Shown here: positions 33,664-42,488 of the stretch, piece after piece
Numbering within the stretch: the stretch's first letter is position 1
Layout: each line of letters opens with the position of its first letter
NCBI GenBank assembly: GCA_002480565.1
Contig: DLCK01000073.1
Span: forward strand, 1 to 64,000
DNA: 64,000 nucleotides
Direction: 5' to 3'
Source of the DNA: Phycisphaerales bacterium UBA7800
GTDB taxonomy: Bacteria; Planctomycetota; Phycisphaerae; Phycisphaerales; Phycisphaeraceae
Translations under genes and position numbers: made by a program
Notes under the pieces: model-generated
Told to the model about the DNA's origin: nothing
Databases searched by the model: none
What the model saw: the letters and a program-made list of their open reading frames with translations, nothing else

Positions 33664-34359
33664 ATGAATCGCACCCCTGTCAAAATCGCAAAGCAGCACG
33701 CTTTTACACTCATTGAATTGCTGGTGGTCATCAGCATCATTGCGTTGTTGATTTCCATTTTGCTCCCGGCATTGGGTAAAGCGCGTCAAGCTGCGCGAGC
33801 GATGCAGTGTCAAACGCAGATGCGACAGGTGGCCATGGGATACTTTATGTACGGTGAAGATAACAAAGGCGAATTGCCACGGACGACGGCGACCTACAAT
33901 CCAAACGATGTGCATCGGGGGCAGGCTAAATATGTTGGAGCCAAGGGTGGTTCTTATCATGTCGAAGTTGAAATCTGCCCATCCTTGCCAGGTGGTTCAA
34001 ACATCCGTGCCAGCAAGCATTCCAATGGCAGTTACCGCTATCCCAGCTATTACCACAACCCCAACTTCTGGGCATATACCAAAAAGTTTGACAGCCCGTT
34101 TTGTCGCTCTTCACTGAAGCTGATTTCTCCTTCACTGGCAGGTATGCTCTGCGAAGTCGAAGATACGTACACTCTTGGTGGTGGGTACCAATGGGAATAC
34201 ACACCCCAACGCATGAGCTGGATTCATGGTGGAGCAAGTGGTTCCAGGGAAGGTGTTATGAATATGTCTTTCTTTGATGGCCATGTTGCCAATGTCAAAG
34301 GCAGTTGGACTGACAGCTCTTACCTTAAAGGTGTCAACGGTAATACCTGGATGTTCTAA
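33664..34359 (+). CDS. Prepilin-type N-terminal domain protein with H-x-DG-like C-terminus
   Basis: The 231-residue product has the prepilin motif (KQHAFTLIELLVVISIIALLISILLPALGKA) after a short basic leader, and a C-terminal MNMSFFDGHVANVKG, the FxDGHV motif of the planctomycete/Lentisphaerae family. The globular middle is rich in Tyr and Gly. An AAAGG ribosome site lies upstream. It stands between a GntR regulator and a giant secreted protein, the same order class as 12.1-5.0 kb. Processing by a prepilin peptidase and an envelope location are inferred; the peptidase gene is not in the window. Confidence 0.87.
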   Translation: MNRTPVKIAKQHAFTLIELLVVISIIALLISILLPALGKARQAARAMQCQTQMRQVAMGYFMYGEDNKGELPRTTATYNPNDVHRGQAKYVGAKGGSYHVEVEICPSLPGGSNIRASKHSNGSYRYPSYYHNPNFWAYTKKFDSPFCRSSLKLISPSLAGMLCEVEDTYTLGGGYQWEYTPQRMSWIHGGASGSREGVMNMSFFDGHVANVKGSWTDSSYLKGVNGNTWMF

Positions 34360-34531
34360 TCATTGAGCATCATTACCAACGCATTGAACCACTGACAACA
34401 GCAACGGGTGTCAATCATGATTGTGTATCGACAACACCAATCTGCGCCTGTCCTATATCGATTGCAATAACTGATTATCACGCACACAACATCACCGACT
34501 TGAATCGGCCCAAATTTGAAGGATGTATTTG

Positions 34532-37500
34532 ATGAATCGCACGTTGAGTTTGATGGCTTTGATGGTACTGCTGATCTGCGGGTCGACGACCTGGGCGAAC
34601 CTGGTCCCCAATGCGGATTTTTCACAGGGCAGCGATGGCATTCTCACGTCATGGGCAAGTGATGGCAATGCCGTCCCCCAAGCGCCTAAAAGTTTTACCA
34701 CCCAACGCAATGTCACTGTCAGTTGGGACAGCAGCTCAGCCGGTGACGCCAAGGGCTCGCTGAAAATGATTGCGGATACCACTCACGCCAAACGCGCGTT
34801 TGGGTTGGTCGCATCACCATATATTCCCGTCAAGGAAGGTTACAAGTACGACTTTGACTTTACCTATCGTGCTGAAGGTTTGGCATCGGAAAACAAAGAT
34901 CGAACCAGTCATTGCAGCATCATCATCGATCTGTTTTTTCATGCCTACGTCCCAGGCACCCAACAACGGGGCAAGTTCGTCGGCGGGTTCCGACAGTTAA
35001 CATCAACCAACTCGCTGGGTTGGACACCCATTGATATTCATGGTGGGATGAAGCGCACATTCACCGTGCCCCAAGGTGCTGATGTCGTGCAGGTTCGCGT
35101 GCAGTTAACCAACAGTTATCCCAACACCAAAGCGACCGCATGGATTGATGATATCCGCATGAATCCGCAAGACCCGTCACTGCCCAACACCGGTTTGGAA
35201 GCAGGCAAAGAAGACGCACCTGAAAGCTGGACACCTTACGGCGCAGCCAATTGCACATGGGATCATACCCAAGCCTATTCCGGCAAGTCCTCGGTTCGCG
35301 TAGCCGATGCACCCGAAGGTAAATTCTCCGGCTGGTCGACAATTGTTCCCGTCAGACTTGATCGCAAGTACACCTTCGGCGGGATGGCCAAAGGTGGTGA
35401 TCTGAATCCCAACGGCTTTATCGGTGGCGGTGCGATGTGTGTTGAATTCCTTGATGGGTTGGGACAGCCGGTCAGTGAGCCGATCATCTCCAATGCATTG
35501 GGCGCTAATGAGGATTGGACGCGCATCGCAACACGTCCTGCAACACCGCCAAGCGGCGCGGTCTTTGCACGCCTGACTGCGGGGTTGACCTATTGCCGAG
35601 GTAATGTCTGGTTTGATGATCTGTTTCTGGATATCGAACAGACACAGATGAAAGACGCAGTCTATCTTTTACGCAAAGCCGCACCTTCCCAAACGGTGAA
35701 CTATTCCAAAAACCTGCTTCAAAATGGGGATGTCGAGCAAGGCGAAAGCCAAACACCCACAGGATGGACCTACCACGGCAAGTCATCACCGGATTGGACG
35801 GATCATCAGATCGAACAATTTCATACCAACGGCCGCCCAGACTTTTCCATCGGACGTGGGCAAGGTCAATGGAGTCGCAACCTGACCTATCAAGGTAAAG
35901 GCGCACTGCTGAATATCTCCATCGACCCACCACTGTCGAGTCGTCATCAATGGTATGGGCGTAATCCCGTGGACGGATACTGGCTTTCATCAGCAATGCC
36001 CTGCGAGCCTGGCCATCACTATCACGCAGGTGCCTGGTTACGCACCGGTGCAGTGATCAACGGCGAGTGGTTTGGCCCATTGGTGTTGAAGTTCTATGAC
36101 GCCAAAGGCAAGGAGTTGGCACCGGCTCATCATCTGCGGACGCCCTATGCGACGACGCTTCCCAATCAATGGGTTTACTGGGTGACCTTACCTTGGACGG
36201 CACCGAAGGGCGCAGTGTCCATGCGACTGGTTTTTGGGCAGGAATTGCAAGCTGCCAAGGGCGGTTGGGGTCGCACCTACGCAGACAATTTAGCGGTCTG
36301 GGAATTTACGCAGCCTTTGCCTGACCCCAAGGTCATTTCCAATATGGGAGGCAACACAGCTTTGTCGCGTCGTTGGCTGAGCAACGTGTTTAGCAAAGTC
36401 GTGCCCCCCTACATGCCAGCTCCACAGCGAGCCCTTGCCTATGAAACCTGCTGGGGTCAAACCCGCAATATCCGTAGTGGCAACTTGTATGACAATCCCG
36501 ACAAGGCAATTGAAATTGCCTTTGCCATTCAAAATATTCTCGGTGAAGACCGCGAGCTTTCACTGAAGGTTGTGCGTACCAATTGGACCGGCGTGGATGA
36601 GTCAACCATCAGCGTGCCAGTCTTTGCCGTCAAGGGGTATGAACAGGCAATGATCAAAGCAGAATTACCAGCAAGCAAAGCGTTTGGTTCGTATCACCTT
36701 GATGTGACGATTCTGGAAAACGGTGTTGAGGTTGGCCGGTTTGATGGACGTTATGCCGTCTTGCCAGAGCTTACGCGCAAGCACACTGCGGAGAATATAT
36801 GGGGTGTAACGTCATTGACTTTGCAGACGCCACAGGAAAATCCTGCGTACTATGCCGAGTTAGGCGAGATGATGCAACGGGCAGGCTTTGGTGTTGGTTG
36901 GGTACGGATTTATCTGAACCTTGATGGGACTGAAGCTGATATTGCCGAAGATATTCGTCAGGCCAAGCTACGGCTTCAATACCACAAAGATTTGGGGATA
37001 CGTCCGATCCTGCAACTGAATTTCAAGGCATCGAGCCGACCTTATGATTACAAACGTATCGCCCAGACTGGCCAAAAAATTGCGCGCCAGTTCAAAGGCT
37101 TGGCACACGCCTATGGCAACTGGGGGATCGAACAGTCCAACTCCGCATCACCTTATCGCGGTGGGGGTGATAAACGCATCACCGATCAGGAATACGATTC
37201 GATCATGGCAACATTTTATGATGCCATCAAGTCCGTCGATCCTGATAGCTTGGTACTCATCGGTAACATCGCCACCGACCACGATGGCAAGACCGTTCGC
37301 CGACTTTACAACTCGCCAGGCAATGGCAAATTTGATGGTGCAATCATCAATGCCTACATGGGACCGCGACTGTGCATTGATGTGATACTTAGTGAATTTG
37401 CCAAGCATGGAGACAATCACAAAAACATCTGGTACGAAGAGCAGTCTGCCCAGCGGTCACCGTTTGACGGCCCCGCCCGACGGTACGGCGAAGCCGAAGG

Positions 37501-38875
37501 TGCTCAGAATATGGTCCGTACCTGGCTTGACCTTGCAGGTAGTTACTATCCCAGGCTTAAAGCAGTGACCATGTGGGGCTTTGATGTCCGTGGCGAACAA
37601 GACATCATGATGATCACGCCCACGCTACAACCACGTCCGCAGTATGTCGCCCATGCCGTCATGTCCGACACGTTAGCGGATGCGACATTAGAGAAGAATA
37701 TCAGTGTCGGTGATGCAACGGTCTTTAAGTGGAAGCGAACCAATGACACGCTGCTGACCTGTTGGACGCAAGCAGGTAAACGTGTGGTGACTTTCGAAGC
37801 ACCCATGGGTCGAATAATTGTCATGGACATCATGGGGAATCGTAAAACCATCCAAGCTACCAATGGCGTCGTCCCGGTGACCATCTCACGTGATCCGATT
37901 TACATCCTCGACAGTGGTGATGTGCAACCCAGCAAGCGACTGACTTTACACATTGATCAAGTCAGCTTAAATGCCAATCAGCCGCAGATTCTTTTGACTG
38001 TCAAGAACAACGCACCCACACCGATGGCAGTGTCAGTCAAAATGGCTGGCCCGGTCAAAGAAGTGGACGCCTCGCAAAAAACAGTTGCAGCAGGTGGTCA
38101 AATCCAACTCACCTACAACGTGCAGGGATCATTGCCAATGGGTAAACGTACTTCGTTTGAAGCGCAATGTACCACCATGACCGGCGGGGTGTTTGCAACT
38201 TCAGCGGATTTGAATTTCGCATTTGCCACGCAAGTCACATCGCCACCGGCACTCGATGGTACATGGGCAGGTTGGGAAACCGCCAAAGTCATCACGTTTG
38301 GTGATGATGCTTCACAAGTTCGTCAACCACAGGAAGCCGGCGAAACCTATGACGGGACTTCAGACATCCAAGGCCAGTTTCGCATGATGTGGGATCAGCA
38401 GTATCTCTACCTTGGAGTCGAATCACTGGATAATGATTTTGTCAGGCAACTCAAACGTGGGCGTTCTGGATTCATGGGCGATTCCATTGAGTTTGCAGTG
38501 CAGCCGGATCACATTCTCAAAAATGCAGTGCCGTACTTTGAGTATGAATTGTATCTGCCGCAGTCAGAGGATAGCTATGCTGCATCACGCCGATTCCCAT
38601 TGCCCGTGCAGATGGTCGCAGGTTGGAAAGCAACTGTGAAACCCACCGGCAAGCGTGGTAACGCAGTCTATCAAGTCGCATTGCCATGGAAGGATCTTGG
38701 TGTCACGGATGCCAAGGCAGGAAAGCTTATCGGTTTTGCTTTGGTCCTCAATGACAAGGACAACCCCCAAGCCCCCTACAGCGGCGGACGCTGTCGCATC
38801 AAGTGGTTCGATGGAGTCGATGGTGCAAAGAGTCCTGCATTTTTTGGTGATGTGATTCTCGGGGGACAAAGATAA
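34532..38875 (+). CDS. Giant secreted glycosidase-like protein with several CBM-like domains
   Basis: A GAAGGA ribosome site favours the ATG at 34532 (1447 residues) over 34523. A signal peptide (LMALMVLLICGSTTWA) is followed by three carbohydrate-binding-like beta-sandwiches, each opening with an Asn-x2-3-ENGD/LEAG-type start (LVPNADFSQG, NTGLEAGK, LLQNGDVEQG), a central TIM-barrel-like region (GVTSLTLQTPQENPAYYAEL to IWYEEQSAQRSPFDG) and a C-terminal CBM9-like domain (PPALDGTWAGWETA, then QFRMMWDQQYLYLGVES). In the barrel the expected NE is replaced by IEQSN; the Glu pair in WYEEQ is a possible nucleophile. Substrate unknown; it is probably secreted by the adjacent type II system. Confidence 0.8.
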   Translation: MNRTLSLMALMVLLICGSTTWANLVPNADFSQGSDGILTSWASDGNAVPQAPKSFTTQRNVTVSWDSSSAGDAKGSLKMIADTTHAKRAFGLVASPYIPVKEGYKYDFDFTYRAEGLASENKDRTSHCSIIIDLFFHAYVPGTQQRGKFVGGFRQLTSTNSLGWTPIDIHGGMKRTFTVPQGADVVQVRVQLTNSYPNTKATAWIDDIRMNPQDPSLPNTGLEAGKEDAPESWTPYGAANCTWDHTQAYSGKSSVRVADAPEGKFSGWSTIVPVRLDRKYTFGGMAKGGDLNPNGFIGGGAMCVEFLDGLGQPVSEPIISNALGANEDWTRIATRPATPPSGAVFARLTAGLTYCRGNVWFDDLFLDIEQTQMKDAVYLLRKAAPSQTVNYSKNLLQNGDVEQGESQTPTGWTYHGKSSPDWTDHQIEQFHTNGRPDFSIGRGQGQWSRNLTYQGKGALLNISIDPPLSSRHQWYGRNPVDGYWLSSAMPCEPGHHYHAGAWLRTGAVINGEWFGPLVLKFYDAKGKELAPAHHLRTPYATTLPNQWVYWVTLPWTAPKGAVSMRLVFGQELQAAKGGWGRTYADNLAVWEFTQPLPDPKVISNMGGNTALSRRWLSNVFSKVVPPYMPAPQRALAYETCWGQTRNIRSGNLYDNPDKAIEIAFAIQNILGEDRELSLKVVRTNWTGVDESTISVPVFAVKGYEQAMIKAELPASKAFGSYHLDVTILENGVEVGRFDGRYAVLPELTRKHTAENIWGVTSLTLQTPQENPAYYAELGEMMQRAGFGVGWVRIYLNLDGTEADIAEDIRQAKLRLQYHKDLGIRPILQLNFKASSRPYDYKRIAQTGQKIARQFKGLAHAYGNWGIEQSNSASPYRGGGDKRITDQEYDSIMATFYDAIKSVDPDSLVLIGNIATDHDGKTVRRLYNSPGNGKFDGAIINAYMGPRLCIDVILSEFAKHGDNHKNIWYEEQSAQRSPFDGPARRYGEAEGAQNMVRTWLDLAGSYYPRLKAVTMWGFDVRGEQDIMMITPTLQPRPQYVAHAVMSDTLADATLEKNISVGDATVFKWKRTNDTLLTCWTQAGKRVVTFEAPMGRIIVMDIMGNRKTIQATNGVVPVTISRDPIYILDSGDVQPSKRLTLHIDQVSLNANQPQILLTVKNNAPTPMAVSVKMAGPVKEVDASQKTVAAGGQIQLTYNVQGSLPMGKRTSFEAQCTTMTGGVFATSADLNFAFATQVTSPPALDGTWAGWETAKVITFGDDASQVRQPQEAGETYDGTSDIQGQFRMMWDQQYLYLGVESLDNDFVRQLKRGRSGFMGDSIEFAVQPDHILKNAVPYFEYELYLPQSEDSYAASRRFPLPVQMVAGWKATVKPTGKRGNAVYQVALPWKDLGVTDAKAGKLIGFALVLNDKDNPQAPYSGGRCRIKWFDGVDGAKSPAFFGDVILGGQR

Positions 38876-38881
38876 TTGCCT

Positions 38882-38988
38882 TCTCCGCAAAATCTGTGGG
38901 TCGGCAACGAAGTGATCACACAAGGATTCGCTGTCATAAAAACCAACACCACCTCAACACCAGCATCCACAAATTCTGCGTAGGAACC
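38882..38988. repeat. Degenerate inverted repeat related to the 61.3-kb palindrome ends
   Basis: TCTCCGCAAAATCTGTGGG (38882-38900) has an imperfect inverse ATCCACAAATTCTGCG-TAGGAACC (38965-38988). The same word, CCGCA[AG]AATCTGTGGG, forms matching arms of the palindrome at 61334-61356 and 61945-61967. It sits in the short gap between a glycosidase-like gene and gspD. Confidence 0.6.
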
Positions 38989-38993
38989 AAAAT

Positions 38994-39030
38994 AAAACAC
39001 CGGCATGTGATGTGCATGCCGGTGTTTTTT
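38994..39030. terminator. Bidirectional terminator between convergent genes
   Basis: AAAACACCGGCATG and CATGCCGGTGTTTT are exact inverse arms with a 7-bp loop; A-run on the left and T-run on the right allow termination in both directions, serving the giant gene (rightward) and gspD (leftward). Confidence 0.92.
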
Positions 39031-39052
39031 ATTGAGTTAAATCCGCTTAGGA

Positions 39053-41329
39053 TTACTTACCTTTTCGACTCCTGGATGTGGGTGTTGATTCCACGGTTGG
39101 AGCAGGTTGCGCATTAGCTTCTTTGCCCATTCGCTTGAGGTGTTTGTCGTAGAGTTCACCTTTCATTGCGTTCTTGACGATCTCCTGACTTTGCTCTTCG
39201 GCATCGGAGATGGCTTTGAGCATTTCAGGTTGATCGGCAACATGCGGGGTGATGAAGATCAGCAACTCAGTCTTGGATTTGGTGTCGATGGTGCGCTTGA
39301 AGAGTTCACCAAGCAACGGAATGTCACCAAGTAGAGGGACTTTATCAATCGTGCTGGTTTTGCGATCCTGCACCAAACCACCGATGACAATGGTCTGTCC
39401 GTTTTGGATCGCCACACGACTGGATGCTGAACGTTTGGCAAAGGTGGGGGCATCAACTGTCTCGGAGATTGGTACTGTGTTTCCTGTTAGCGTAGAGATT
39501 TCAGGTGCGACATCCATGATCACCAAACCATCGGGATTGATATGCGGGGTGACGCTGAGGATGATGCCGATGTCTTCGTACTCGATGGTATTGATGGTTT
39601 GGCCGGTGTCAGTCGTGCGCGAGTCACGAATGAACGGGACTTCTTCGCCAACGGTGATGGTGGCTTCCTTGTTGTCACTGGTGAGGATGTAGGGTCGTGA
39701 AAGGACGTCAAGCTTGCCCACGCTTTCCAACGCATGTATGGCAGCATTGAGATTGGTTTCGATCAATGAGAAATTAAAGCCATCCGTTGCAGAAGCCACA
39801 CCGAAGTTGGTACCCACTTCAAAACCGTTTCCACTGTCGCGAATATTCAGACCAGAAAATTCAACACCCAGGTCCACCGATCCGTCATGCGTGACTTCAG
39901 CCACCAGGACTTTGATAAGAACCTGTGGGATTGGACGATCCAGATCGTCAATAATTTTTCTGACACGATCGTAGTTCTTGGCTGAGGTCATCACCATTAG
40001 AGCGTTGGTGTCCACATCAGCCACCACAGTGACTTCACCAGTTAGGTCAGTTGCTGAGGTCTCTGTTTGTGCCTGATTGTTATTGTTTCGATTGTTACGG
40101 TTGTTGCGATTGTTTGATGTGGTGGTTTCTTTAAACAGGTTGGTTAGTCGCGTAGCCAGTGTGCTGGCGGTGCCGTTTTTAAGCGGGTAAATGAAGACTT
40201 CCTGTTGTTGCGTGGGATTGGAATCCAGTTGAGCGATCACGTCCGCTACGACGGCAAGCGTGTCTGCCGGGCCGCTGACCGCGACAGTGTTGGTTTGGGT
40301 GTCCGCCGAGGCAAGGACCTTATTGGAGATAGCGGATTCGCCGGTTTCTTCTTGTTGTTGATTGCCACCACGTCGTCCACGGAAGAACATCTGCCGCATG
40401 CGGTTGGCATTGTTTTGGGCACTACTGTTTTCAGTTGCAAACACATCTTTGATAATGCGTGCGACATTACTGGCATCCGCATAAAGCAGTGGGAACACGC
40501 GCACGCTGGTGGTCCCCGAAACATGTTGATCCAACTCGCGAACGATCTGCACGATACGCTTCACATTCGACGACGTATCCGTGAGAATCAAGGAGTTACT
40601 TGCAGCATTGGCGGATATCACCGCATACTCAGGCAGCAACGGCGTGAGGTCATCCTTGAGCTTGGCTGCATCGGTGTATCGCAGCGGGATGACTTGTGTG
40701 ATCACTTCATCACTGCGAGAAATCACATCCGGATCATTGCCAGCTTTGACAGGGATGTAGCGCTTCTTGGCGTCGGTCAATGAGACGATGGTGAGGATGC
40801 GTTCGTTGCGTAGCGCGGTGACACCGCGTTGCTTGAGCATGGTGTTAAGCAGCATGACGGCTTCGTCGACGGTCAATGGCTGCTGAGCGATAATGGAGAT
40901 GGTGCCTTCAACATCCACTTCCTTGATCACCACAAAGCCTGCCGTCCGCGAAAGATGTTCGAGGATGGCATTCAGCGGCGCATTTTCAAAGTTCATGCGA
41001 ATGCTCTTGACCTTGTCGGGGGTGATCCCCTCACCATTTTCATCCGTAGTCGGTGGCAGAATGGTCACCGGCTTGGCAAGTGGTTTTGCCATGGGTTTGG
41101 GGGCTGGTTTGGCCTCTGGTGTCACCGGGGGGATTGCTTGGGGCTGATCGTCATCGTCGACCATCACAGGCGGTGGCGGAGGTGGCGTTCCGTCTGCATC
41201 ATCGTCACCTGGCATGTCCTGGGCTCGGAGTTGAGCGTTGACAAGCATGGCAAAACAACATGCGAGCATCAAGGCCAAACGCATAACAGACTGGGATACG
41301 CGTGGTGATTGGGAATATGTGCCGTGCAT
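39053..41329 (-). CDS. gspD: Type II secretion secretin GspD
   Basis: The 758-residue protein has a signal peptide (RLALMLACCFAMLVNAQLRA), a Pro-rich linker, N0-N1-N2-N3 periplasmic domains (VKSIRMNFENAPLNAILEHLSRTAGF; VRVFPLLYADASNVARII; VTVVADVDTNALMVM) and the secretin core (ATITVGEEVPFIRDS, then VRIAIQNGQTIVIGGL-like and VPLLGDIPLLGELFKR). N3 contains an Asn-rich insert (NNRNNRNNRNNNN). It forms the outer-membrane channel. It is the last gene of the operon, ending before a bidirectional terminator. Confidence 0.95.
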   Translation of the reverse strand: MHGTYSQSPRVSQSVMRLALMLACCFAMLVNAQLRAQDMPGDDDADGTPPPPPPVMVDDDDQPQAIPPVTPEAKPAPKPMAKPLAKPVTILPPTTDENGEGITPDKVKSIRMNFENAPLNAILEHLSRTAGFVVIKEVDVEGTISIIAQQPLTVDEAVMLLNTMLKQRGVTALRNERILTIVSLTDAKKRYIPVKAGNDPDVISRSDEVITQVIPLRYTDAAKLKDDLTPLLPEYAVISANAASNSLILTDTSSNVKRIVQIVRELDQHVSGTTSVRVFPLLYADASNVARIIKDVFATENSSAQNNANRMRQMFFRGRRGGNQQQEETGESAISNKVLASADTQTNTVAVSGPADTLAVVADVIAQLDSNPTQQQEVFIYPLKNGTASTLATRLTNLFKETTTSNNRNNRNNRNNNNQAQTETSATDLTGEVTVVADVDTNALMVMTSAKNYDRVRKIIDDLDRPIPQVLIKVLVAEVTHDGSVDLGVEFSGLNIRDSGNGFEVGTNFGVASATDGFNFSLIETNLNAAIHALESVGKLDVLSRPYILTSDNKEATITVGEEVPFIRDSRTTDTGQTINTIEYEDIGIILSVTPHINPDGLVIMDVAPEISTLTGNTVPISETVDAPTFAKRSASSRVAIQNGQTIVIGGLVQDRKTSTIDKVPLLGDIPLLGELFKRTIDTKSKTELLIFITPHVADQPEMLKAISDAEEQSQEIVKNAMKGELYDKHLKRMGKEANAQPAPTVESTPTSRSRKGK

Positions 41330-41334
41330 CAGGG

Positions 41335-41943
41335 TTAATCCTTTTTGAGTTGGCTTTCGCGTTTACGACGCAATTTTTCGAGAATGGAAAGTTCTTTTTC
41401 ACTGGGAGGGGACGTAGCACTATCACTCTTAGCTGAGCTGCCACTTTCGCCGGGAGTCGCAGAACTCGAGGTGGGGACCCAACCAGCGGATTGAAGAATC
41501 TGACCGTTGGCGTCGATGGTTTGACCGATGAATAACTCCACGGATTGACCATCAGGCAGGTTCAGATGGATACTTGAAATGGACATGGCAGGAATCTCAA
41601 AGACATCAAGCTTGTCGTTGATGTGCAAGGTGCGCAACGTATGTGTCTGCGAATCTTCAATCATGGCTGTAAAGCGTGAATCGTTTTCGATGATGATCCC
41701 GCAAAGCAGATACGTGTTCACCGGTGGGGCAGGGGCTTGAACGGTCGTGCTGACTTGAGTCGTCTTGTCCGACGGTTGACGCTTGGGTACCGGTTTGCGG
41801 CGAATGAAAATATTGGTCTGCACGACCGCAGCAAACTCCTCAAACGACGGCTTGCTTGGGGCGTCGGTCTTGGCGTCTTCAGCCAATAGACTTCCACTTA
41901 GCATCATCACACAACAGGTTGCCATTACAATCAATCGCATCAT
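41335..41943 (-). CDS. GspC/PilP-like inner-membrane coupling protein
   Basis: The 202-residue product has an N-terminal signal/anchor (LIVMATCCVMMLSGSLLA), a NIFIRRKPVPKR segment resembling the GspC region before the HR domain, and a beta domain (YLLCGIIIENDSRFTAMIEDSQTHTLRTL) like the HR domain that binds GspD N0. A charged coiled tail follows. Its stop is six bases before the gspD start and it overlaps gspM by four bases. It lacks a PDZ domain, as do many minimal GspC proteins. Assignment rests on position and fold pattern. Confidence 0.7.
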   Translation of the reverse strand: MMRLIVMATCCVMMLSGSLLAEDAKTDAPSKPSFEEFAAVVQTNIFIRRKPVPKRQPSDKTTQVSTTVQAPAPPVNTYLLCGIIIENDSRFTAMIEDSQTHTLRTLHINDKLDVFEIPAMSISSIHLNLPDGQSVELFIGQTIDANGQILQSAGWVPTSSSATPGESGSSAKSDSATSPPSEKELSILEKLRRKRESQLKKD

Positions 41944-42488
41944 GGCTTGCCCTCCGACTTGGCGTTCTTGCGGTACAAGGCACTGATCCCCATCTGAAGT
42001 GACAGGTCATCTTTGTTCTTGTCTCGCGTATTAATCTGCAAGCCGTCAACACACACCGGGATGTCCGCCGTTTCGACTTCATAAATGAACTTGGCGATGG
42101 CATTCATCGAGCCATTGGCCGACACTCGGAACACCACCGGGACAAGTGTTTCATCACTGCGCCGATATTCAGGCTTGACTGAAACCAATCCCAATTTCGC
42201 ATTACCCGCCCATTTGTTGATTGCTTCAAGGGTCTGCGATTCAGCTTCCGAAGCGCTGTTGGGCATGCCGATCGCCATCATCTGTTTCCAACGCTTTTGC
42301 TGCTGTTTACCTTGGCGAAGCAGTCGCATGTCACGCGCAAGGTCATTGTTGAGCGTGTCCACCTGGGTTGCCAATGCATCGCGATACGCCAGGGCCGGAG
42401 AGATCACCACCCGGTCAGCAAGCAGCAAACCCACCACCGAAAGAGTCGCAATGAGTATGGTTTTTTCACGTTTACTCAGATTCATCAT
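41940..42488 (-). CDS. GspM/PilO-like assembly platform protein
   Basis: The 182-residue product has a short cytoplasmic start (LSKREKTILIATLSVVGLLLADRVV), one membrane helix, a coiled coil (LATQVDTLNNDLARDMRLLRQGKQQQKRW) and a ferredoxin-like periplasmic domain. This is the plan of GspM/PilO. Its start overlaps gspL's end by 17 bases and its stop overlaps the GspC-like start by four, placing it between them as expected for the inner-membrane subcomplex with GspL and GspE. Confidence 0.75.
   Translation of the reverse strand: MMNLSKREKTILIATLSVVGLLLADRVVISPALAYRDALATQVDTLNNDLARDMRLLRQGKQQQKRWKQMMAIGMPNSASEAESQTLEAINKWAGNAKLGLVSVKPEYRRSDETLVPVVFRVSANGSMNAIAKFIYEVETADIPVCVDGLQINTRDKNKDDLSLQMGISALYRKNAKSEGKP

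Noticed and set aside
33598..33960. 120-codon minus frame over the prepilin gene start
   Set aside because: Overlaps the well-supported prepilin gene and lacks any domain.
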